64,000 nt of DNA from positions 1-64,000 of the forward strand of contig NZ_JAEFCD010000020.1 in NCBI RefSeq assembly GCF_016405965.1, read 5' to 3'. The notes under the pieces were generated by a model that made no database searches, was not told the DNA's origin, and saw only the letters and a program-made list of their open reading frames with translations. The translations under genes and the position numbers were made by a program. The stretch is from Alteromonas sp. IB21 (GTDB lineage Bacteria > Pseudomonadota > Gammaproteobacteria > Enterobacterales > Alteromonadaceae). Of the stretch, positions 58,724-64,000 are shown one piece after another; the stretch's first letter is position 1; each line of letters starts with the position of its first letter.

Positions 58724-58748
58724 TGCTTGGGTGTAGAGCACAGCGAAA

Positions 58749-58852
58749 GTGGAGAGGGAATGCTCGTCGCAAACACGCGGTGAATACATCCCTGTACGCT
58801 CCGCCACCGCATCCATGCGGTGGAGGGTTTGCGACCAGCATTCCCTCCCCAC
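58749..58852. repeat. 104-bp imperfect inverted-repeat element
   Basis: The outer arms (58749-58774 and 58827-58852) match over 26 bases with 2 mismatches. They enclose a nested perfect hairpin CCACCGCAT / ATGCGGTGG. It starts 25 bases after the ribBX stop. The look is that of a palindromic interspersed intergenic element folding into a long RNA hairpin. Confidence 0.85.
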
Positions 58853-58928
58853 ATTTGGCTAAGCATAAAGTGGCCGTTTACGAATAGTTGAAGTTACAGA
58901 AACAATCGATTTAGTTTGGGCGCAGTTG

Positions 58929-58937
58929 TGGTATACT
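58929..58937 (+). promoter_or_regulatory. Extended -10 promoter for ribH
   Basis: TGGTATACT is an extended -10 element (TGN-TATACT). It lies about 30 bases before the ribH ATG, giving a short leader. The -35 match is weak. It suggests ribH is transcribed apart from ribBX. Confidence 0.6.
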
Positions 58938-58967
58938 TCGCGCCGTTTTTTCTCGAGGAATGAAACC

Positions 58968-59441
58968 ATGCAGGTAGTTGAAGGTAATATCAGAGCAACC
59001 GGTAAGAAGTTTGCTATCGTAGTATCACGCTTTAATAGCTTTGTTGTTGAAAGCTTGTTAGAGGGTGCTTTAGACACGCTAGAGCGTCACGGTGAAGTGA
59101 ATGAAGATGACATCACGGTGGTTCGCGTGCCTGGTGCTTACGAGTTACCTGTAGTTGCTAAGAAATTAGCTGAGAAAAAGTCATTTGACGCTATCATTGC
59201 ACTAGGTGCAGTTATTCGTGGTGGAACGCCTCACTTTGATTTTGTCGCAGGAGAGAGCAACAAAGGCCTTGCGCAAGTATCGCTTGAATACGGTATTCCA
59301 GTTTCATTTGGCGTAATCACCACAGATTCAATTGAACAAGCTATCGAGCGTTCAGGCACTAAAGCGGGTAACAAAGGTGCAGAGGCTGCATTGGGCGCGC
59401 TTGAAATGGTTAACGTTATCGAAGCTGTAGAAAAGCTTTAA
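58968..59441 (+). CDS. ribH: 6,7-dimethyl-8-ribityllumazine synthase
   Basis: Condenses the pyrimidine and DHBP intermediates to lumazine and forms icosahedral or decameric shells. ATG 58968 (157 aa, [14 protein letters not shown]) has GAGGAA 7 nt before it; the longer upstream frame overlaps the promoter and is rejected. Conserved residues are VSRFNSF near 19, VPGAYELP near 53, [15 protein letters not shown] near 80 and [16 protein letters not shown] near 112. It precedes nusB by 12 bases. Confidence 0.95.
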   Translation: MQVVEGNIRATGKKFAIVVSRFNSFVVESLLEGALDTLERHGEVNEDDITVVRVPGAYELPVVAKKLAEKKSFDAIIALGAVIRGGTPHFDFVAGESNKGLAQVSLEYGIPVSFGVITTDSIEQAIERSGTKAGNKGAEAALGALEMVNVIEAVEKL

Positions 59442-59453
59442 GGTAAAAATTAA

Positions 59454-59876
59454 GTGAAAGTTTCAGCTCGTCGTAAAGCCCGTGAATTAGCCCTTCAAGG
59501 AATATATTCATGGCAAATGAGTCACAACGATATTCAGCAGGTTGAACTGGCGCTAGCCACCAGTAACGACATGCAAAAGGTGGATATGGCGTATTTTCAA
59601 GCGTTGCTACGCGGCGTTGCGCACAACGCAAGTAAGCTTGATACTACCATTAAGCCTTACCTTGGTCGTCTGCCTGAAGAGTTGGACCCCATAGAAAAAG
59701 CGATCTTGCGCATTGCGACGCTGGAACTGACTGAGCGCATCGATGTACCTTATCGCGTAATTATTAATGAAGCGATTGAGCTTGCTAAGGCATTTGGTGC
59801 TGAAGAAAGCCATAAATTCATTAATGGTGCACTGGATAAAGCAGTGCGCACGTTGCGTAAAGACGAGCGCGACTAA
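59454..59876 (+). CDS. nusB: Transcription antitermination protein NusB
   Basis: A 140-aa all-helical protein that, with NusE, binds boxA in rRNA leaders. It starts ARRKARELALQGIYSWQ near residue 4 and ends NGALDKAVRTLR, typical. The start is GTG 59454. It sits between ribH and thiL, as in E. coli. Confidence 0.95.
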   Translation: MKVSARRKARELALQGIYSWQMSHNDIQQVELALATSNDMQKVDMAYFQALLRGVAHNASKLDTTIKPYLGRLPEELDPIEKAILRIATLELTERIDVPYRVIINEAIELAKAFGAEESHKFINGALDKAVRTLRKDERD

Positions 59877-59923
59877 CCTTACCGTGGCGGCACGGATTGC
59901 CGCTAAAGGGTTTAAGAAATACT

Positions 59924-60889
59924 GTGAAAGAATTTGATCTTATCAGCCGCTATTTTTCAAACAGTGGCCATCGACGTAAAGATGTTGTTATTGGTATAGG
60001 CGATGACTGTGCTGTAACAACGGTTCCTGAAAATCAACAACTTGCCGTTACTACAGATACCCTTGTTGCAGGTGTGCACTTCCTAGAGGATGCGCCAGCG
60101 AAATCTGTGGCGTATAAAACAGTAGCGGTTAACTTAAGTGACCTCGCTGCAATGGGCGCTGAGCCTGCGTGGATTAGTCTGTCGCTATCCCTTCCAGAAG
60201 TTGATGAGCCGTGGCTTGACGACTTTGTTAAGGGCCTTTATGAGCTAACTCAATATTATTCAGTGCAGCTTATCGGTGGGGATACGGTAAAAGGGCCAAT
60301 GGCCATGACGATTACCGCACAAGGTTTCATACCACCAGGTTCTGAACTAACCCGTAGTGGTGCTAAGCCAGGGGACTGGGTATATGTCACCGGGACCTTA
60401 GGAGACGCTGGCGCGGGCTTAGATATCCTTCAAAACAAACTTAACGTAAGTGGTGAAGCCAAGGACGTGTTAGTTAACCGTCATTACTTTCCGACACCGC
60501 GCGTTGCAGTAGGTACCGCTATCCGCCGTATTGCTACCTCATGCATTGATATATCTGATGGTTTAATTTCAGATTTGAACCACATTCTTAAAGCGTCTAA
60601 CTGCGGAGCTAATGTGCATGTGGAGCGTTTACCTCTTTCTCGTGCGCTGACTAGCGCAGTGTCGGAAGAGCAGGCGATAGAATACGCGTTGTCTGCCGGT
60701 GATGACTATGAGCTTATTTTCACAGTCAGTGAAGAGCAGCGTGGTAGTCTTGAGACCTCTTTAGCAAGCACCAACGTAAAAGCGACATGCATTGGCCAGT
60801 TAACAGGCCACAGCGGCACACTTGCATTATTGAAAGATAATGAGAAGTATACGCCAGTTACGCCTTCTGGTTACGAGCATAGCTTTTAA
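59924..60889 (+). CDS. thiL: Thiamine-monophosphate kinase
   Basis: Phosphorylates thiamine monophosphate to the active diphosphate. The GTG at 59924 gives KEFDLISRYF like E. coli ThiL (321 aa); an upstream TTG start is less likely. Metal/ATP motifs are IGDDCAVTTV near residue 26, TDTLVAGVHF, NLSDLAAMGAEP and DISDGLISDL near 209. It ends 39 bases before pgpA. Confidence 0.94.
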   Translation: MKEFDLISRYFSNSGHRRKDVVIGIGDDCAVTTVPENQQLAVTTDTLVAGVHFLEDAPAKSVAYKTVAVNLSDLAAMGAEPAWISLSLSLPEVDEPWLDDFVKGLYELTQYYSVQLIGGDTVKGPMAMTITAQGFIPPGSELTRSGAKPGDWVYVTGTLGDAGAGLDILQNKLNVSGEAKDVLVNRHYFPTPRVAVGTAIRRIATSCIDISDGLISDLNHILKASNCGANVHVERLPLSRALTSAVSEEQAIEYALSAGDDYELIFTVSEEQRGSLETSLASTNVKATCIGQLTGHSGTLALLKDNEKYTPVTPSGYEHSF

Positions 60890-60928
60890 TTGAAAACGCT
60901 GACTAAGACATGAGAGGAAGGATATTAC

Positions 60929-61429
60929 ATGCAGGCTGAGTTTCGCGCTAGAGTGAGTATGAAAAAACCGACCCATTTTCTTGCGTTAGGGTTCGGTAGT
61001 GGTTTAATTCCATTTATGCCGGGTACATTTGGCTCACTTGCCGCAGTGCCGCTGCTTATCGCGTGTAGCCAAATTTCTATAGTATCCTTTATTGCGCTTA
61101 CCCTGATATTTTCAGTGGTAGGGATTTACCTCTGCGGCAAAACAGCAGATGACATGCAGGTTCACGATCACGGCTCAATAGTGTGGGATGAAATTGCAGG
61201 TATGTTCGTGACCTTTCTTTTTGTACCCATTAGTGCGTCTTCATTGCTCGTTGGGTTTGTACTATTCAGGCTTTTTGATATTTTAAAGCCTTGGCCAATT
61301 GGTGTCATCGATAAACGTCTGCATGGCGGTACGGGCATTATGCTTGACGACTTACTAGCGGGAGCTATGGCCTGCGGCTGTTTGCATTTGTTAATGGATT
61401 TTTGGCCTGCGGCACTGGCATTGTTTTAG
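60929..61429 (+). CDS. pgpA: Phosphatidylglycerophosphatase A
   Basis: Inner-membrane phosphatase making phosphatidylglycerol from its phosphate (166 aa). The family signature LGFGSGLIPFMPGTFGSL is near residue 19 and the catalytic acidic motif WDEIAGMFV near 84. About three membrane segments are seen. ATG 60929 is supported by GGAAGGA upstream. It is the last gene before a strong terminator. Confidence 0.94.
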   Translation: MQAEFRARVSMKKPTHFLALGFGSGLIPFMPGTFGSLAAVPLLIACSQISIVSFIALTLIFSVVGIYLCGKTADDMQVHDHGSIVWDEIAGMFVTFLFVPISASSLLVGFVLFRLFDILKPWPIGVIDKRLHGGTGIMLDDLLAGAMACGCLHLLMDFWPAALALF

Positions 61430-61468
61430 TATATCGGTTGGCTTGCCGACCTAATTTTCTGCATAAAG

Positions 61469-61495
61469 AAGCCCGATGCATGCGGGCTTTTTTTG
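61469..61495 (+). terminator. Rho-independent terminator after pgpA
   Basis: Stem AAGCCCG / CGGGCTT with a 7-nt loop (atgcatg) and a run of seven T. It ends the ribH-nusB-thiL-pgpA unit, between convergent genes. Confidence 0.92.
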
Positions 61496-61581
61496 TTTTT
61501 AAACGACGATGAGTTAGTTACGTTACAAACTTATGAGAATACGCTAGTTCGCAACGGGGTTAGTGAATGTTTTGAACGCCA

Positions 61582-63462
61582 CTAACGTTTGGTAAGGCTG
61601 GCGGCTGCAGCAATAATGCCTTCAGCATCCAAACCATGCTCTTTATACATTTCTTGCTGGGTACCTTGCAGAATAAAGCTATCAGGTAGACCTAGCATCT
61701 TCACGGCTTTTAATACGCTGCTTTGTTGCAAGTGCTCAAGTACTGCGCTGCCAGCGCCGCCCATTATACAGCCGTCTTCTAACGTTATAAGTGCACTGTG
61801 TTCACTGGCTGCCTTTAAGACCGCGTCGCCGTCTAATGGCTTAATAAACCGCATATCAATAACCGTAGCATCAATGGCTTCTGCAGCTTCAAGAGCGTAG
61901 GGCAGCAAGCAGCCAAAGTTAAGTATGGCAACGCGTTCTGACTTGTCCTTCGATGACTCACGACACGTACGTGATTTGCCAATCTCAAGTTCTGTCATGG
62001 CTTCATCTGGGGTAATTCCCATGCCAGCGCCTCGTGGGTAGCGAACAGCGGCTGGCTTTTGTAGTTTGTGGCCAGTGTAAAGCATTTGGCGGCATTCATT
62101 TTCATCTGACGGCGCCATAACCACCATATTTGGTATACAACGAAGAAATGCGATGTCGAATGCGCCTTGGTGGGTTGGTCCGTCGGCGCCCACTATGCCG
62201 GCTCTGTCTATAGCAAACAACACCGGTAAATCTTGAATGGCTACATCATGAATGAGCTGGTCATAAGCACGCTGCAGGAATGACGAATAGATTGCGACAA
62301 CCGCATTCATCCCGTCTTTAGCGAGTCCCGCACCGAAAGTTACCGCATGCTGTTCTGCAATGGCCACATCGAAGTATTGCTCAGGGAAGCGCTGAGAAAA
62401 CTCTACCATTCCTGAACCTTCACGCATGGCAGGCGTGACAGCCATAAGCTTAGGGTCTTGTGCTGCCATATCACATAGCCACTGACCGAAAATGGCCGAG
62501 TAGGTGGGGGCAGAGGGTTTAGATTTAGGTAGTGCGTTGTCCTCTGGATTAAACTTTGGTACTGCGTGAAACTTAATAGGATCTTCTTCGGCTACCGCGT
62601 AACCCTTACCTTTTTTGGTCACGACGTGTAACAACTGAGGGCCTTCAAATTTTCGCATGTTGCGAAGTGTATCAACCACTGCGTTTACGTCATGGCCGTC
62701 AATCGGACCAATATAATTAAATCCAAGCTCTTCAAAGATAGTCCCTGGTACAACCATACCTTTTAGGTGCTCTTCTGCACGGCTCGCGAACTCTTTGATA
62801 GGGGGAACATTGCTTAGCAGCTTTTTGCCGCCGTCACGTATAGAGTTGAAAAAATTACCTGTTAGCAAACGTGCAAGGTGACTGTTAAGGGCGCCAACGT
62901 TTTCAGATATCGACATTTCATTGTCGTTAAGCACAACAACCATGTCTTTTTTAATATCGCCTGCGTGATTAAGTGCTTCAAATGCCATACCGGCTGTCAT
63001 CGCGCCGTCGCCAATAACAGCGACTACCTTACGATCCTTTCCTTCTTTTTCCGCCGCAACAGCCATTCCCAGCGCCGCGCTTATCGAGGTAGATGAATGA
63101 CCAACAGCGAAAGTATCGTATTCACTTTCAGGTGGCCACGGAAATGGGTGGAGGCCATTCTTTTGACGAATGGTGCTCATGCGCTCTGCGCGGCCCGTAA
63201 GGATTTTGTGCGGATAGGCTTGATGGCCCACATCCCACAACAATCGGTCGAAGGGTGTATGGTAAACGTAGTGAAGCGCGACAGTAAGTTCTACTGTACC
63301 TAGCCCAGAGGCAAAGTGACCGCTGGTTTGACTCACGCTATTGAGTAAGTACTCACGTAATTCATCGGCAAGTTCGCGTAATTTCTCTTGAGGCAGCTGC
63401 CTCAATTTGTCAGGTGTTTGCGCGAGCGCAAGCGTTGGGTAATGTTGGAGATCTAAACTCAT
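61582..63462 (-). CDS. dxs: 1-deoxy-D-xylulose-5-phosphate synthase
   Basis: A thiamine-diphosphate enzyme and the first step of the MEP isoprenoid pathway. The 626-aa protein has the TPP motif [20 protein letters not shown] near residue 150, ending at [13 protein letters not shown], plus [15 protein letters not shown] near 370. It follows ispA with 32 bases between the ispA stop and the dxs start, as in E. coli. thiL in this window supplies its cofactor and ispH finishes its pathway. Confidence 0.97.
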   Translation of the reverse strand: MSLDLQHYPTLALAQTPDKLRQLPQEKLRELADELREYLLNSVSQTSGHFASGLGTVELTVALHYVYHTPFDRLLWDVGHQAYPHKILTGRAERMSTIRQKNGLHPFPWPPESEYDTFAVGHSSTSISAALGMAVAAEKEGKDRKVVAVIGDGAMTAGMAFEALNHAGDIKKDMVVVLNDNEMSISENVGALNSHLARLLTGNFFNSIRDGGKKLLSNVPPIKEFASRAEEHLKGMVVPGTIFEELGFNYIGPIDGHDVNAVVDTLRNMRKFEGPQLLHVVTKKGKGYAVAEEDPIKFHAVPKFNPEDNALPKSKPSAPTYSAIFGQWLCDMAAQDPKLMAVTPAMREGSGMVEFSQRFPEQYFDVAIAEQHAVTFGAGLAKDGMNAVVAIYSSFLQRAYDQLIHDVAIQDLPVLFAIDRAGIVGADGPTHQGAFDIAFLRCIPNMVVMAPSDENECRQMLYTGHKLQKPAAVRYPRGAGMGITPDEAMTELEIGKSRTCRESSKDKSERVAILNFGCLLPYALEAAEAIDATVIDMRFIKPLDGDAVLKAASEHSALITLEDGCIMGGAGSAVLEHLQQSSVLKAVKMLGLPDSFILQGTQQEMYKEHGLDAEGIIAAAASLTKR

Positions 63463-63494
63463 GTACTTATTATCTTTTTCAACATGGCGCGTGG

Positions 63495-64000
63495 CTAATG
63501 GTCGCGTTTCACCAAAAGCTCGCTAAACGCAATTAAACTGTCAGTATTGTAGGGTAAACGCGCCAATGCTTGAAGTGCATTATCGTGAAGCATTTCTAAT
63601 TCTCTCTTGGCACCTTCCATGCCAAGCTTAGCTGGGAAGGTATTTTTGCCAAGCGCTTCGTCAGACCCCGCGGGTTTCCCTAATTTTTCGCTACTGCCTT
63701 CAACATCTAAAATGTCGTCTTGTACTTGAAAGGCTAAGCCAATATCCGCTGCATATGCCATTAAGTCAATTTTAGTCTGAGGTAAAAGCCCCTCACTAAC
63801 GATGGCTACCATTTCAACGCAGGCTTGTAATAGGGCGCCTGTTTTCAATCTATGAAGCGCTTTTAGCTCGTCTATTGAAATTGTTTTACCCGTGCTTGCT
63901 AGGTCAATGGCTTGGCCGCCACACATTCCAACATAGCCCGCACTTTTAGCTAACACAGATAGCAACTGGCTTCGTTTCGATTCTGCGAAAGAACTCAAAG
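63495..64000 (-). CDS. ispA: Farnesyl diphosphate synthase IspA (C-terminal part, cut by window edge)
   Basis: About 167 residues of a trans-prenyltransferase; the frame runs open into the window edge, so the N-terminal half (with the first DDxxD) lies beyond 64000. A TTG near the edge is only a leucine codon. The second Asp-rich motif is seen in [12 protein letters not shown], and [24 protein letters not shown] and [10 protein letters not shown] are conserved. It makes FPP from IPP and DMAPP. Partner genes dxs (downstream) and probably xseB (upstream, not visible) fit the usual operon. Confidence 0.93.
   Translation of the reverse strand, partial: LSSFAESKRSQLLSVLAKSAGYVGMCGGQAIDLASTGKTISIDELKALHRLKTGALLQACVEMVAIVSEGLLPQTKIDLMAYAADIGLAFQVQDDILDVEGSSEKLGKPAGSDEALGKNTFPAKLGMEGAKRELEMLHDNALQALARLPYNTDSLIAFSELLVKRDH

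Noticed and set aside
55188-58967. FMN riboswitch in the riboflavin genes
   Set aside because: I looked in the gaps before ribD, ribE, ribBX and ribH and found no RFN-type conserved core; gaps before ribE and ribBX are too short.

Overview
The window looks like a chromosomal core segment of a marine gammaproteobacterium, most probably an Alteromonas-like member of the Alteromonadales. I base this on the protein sequences and on gene order: rpsT/murJ-ribF-ileS-lspA-fkpB-ispH followed by type IV pilus minor pilins, rpoE-rseABC-lepA-lepB-rnc-era, serB-PilZ-radA, and glyA-nrdR-ribD-ribE-ribBX-ribH-nusB-thiL-pgpA with dxs-ispA opposite. No database search was possible. I see no IS element, prophage, integron, CRISPR array, tRNA or rRNA.

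Layout. 1-8000: a bifunctional ornithine-lipid-type acyltransferase (olsF-like), a metallophosphoesterase, a LysR regulator divergent from a BASS transporter, then an SDR, an APH-fold kinase and a second SDR. 8000-16630: S20 (UUG start), then murJ, ribF, ileS, lspA, fkpB and ispH, ending in a strong terminator. 16975-27240: the most distinctive region, a type IV pilus minor pilin island. A Pseudomonas-type pilV-pilW-pilX-pilY1-pilE operon on the + strand meets an E. coli-type ppdA-ppdB-ygdB-ppdC-like operon on the - strand. A second pilE-like gene and a fimT/fimU-like gene lie beyond it. 27700-34345: nadE-glnB, slyD, ygfZ, sdhE-ygfX, a MaoC-type hydratase and nadB. 34460-42200: sigma-E with a recognisable self-type promoter, rseABC, lepA, lepB, rnc and era. 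42285-42348: an 8-bp tandem repeat. Then come pdxH, a TatD nuclease, an AhpA/YtjB-like protein, serB, two PilZ proteins around radA, ettA and a stand-alone lpxD. 53931-61429: glyA, nrdR, the riboflavin genes, nusB, thiL and pgpA. 61582-64000: dxs and a truncated ispA on the - strand.

How the genes work together. Several modules are visible. Isoprenoid supply: ispH, dxs, ispA. Flavin supply and use: ribD, ribE, ribBX, ribH, ribF, plus sdhE for flavinylation. NAD: nadB and nadE, the latter paired with the PII gene glnB. Envelope: olsF, the lpxH-like gene, lpxD, murJ, lspA, lepB, pgpA and the sigma-E system. Surface motility/adhesion: two minor pilin sets plus two c-di-GMP-type PilZ proteins.

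The clearest points for a second look are the two adjacent minor-pilin sets, the repeated EF-hand-like loops across pilus proteins, and a PilY1 with two tandem beta-sandwich-like inserts. Others are the nadE-glnB pair, the 8-bp satellite at a gene-order break after era, and several intergenic dyads. No wholly unknown multi-gene system was recognised; most of the window is ordinary core genome.
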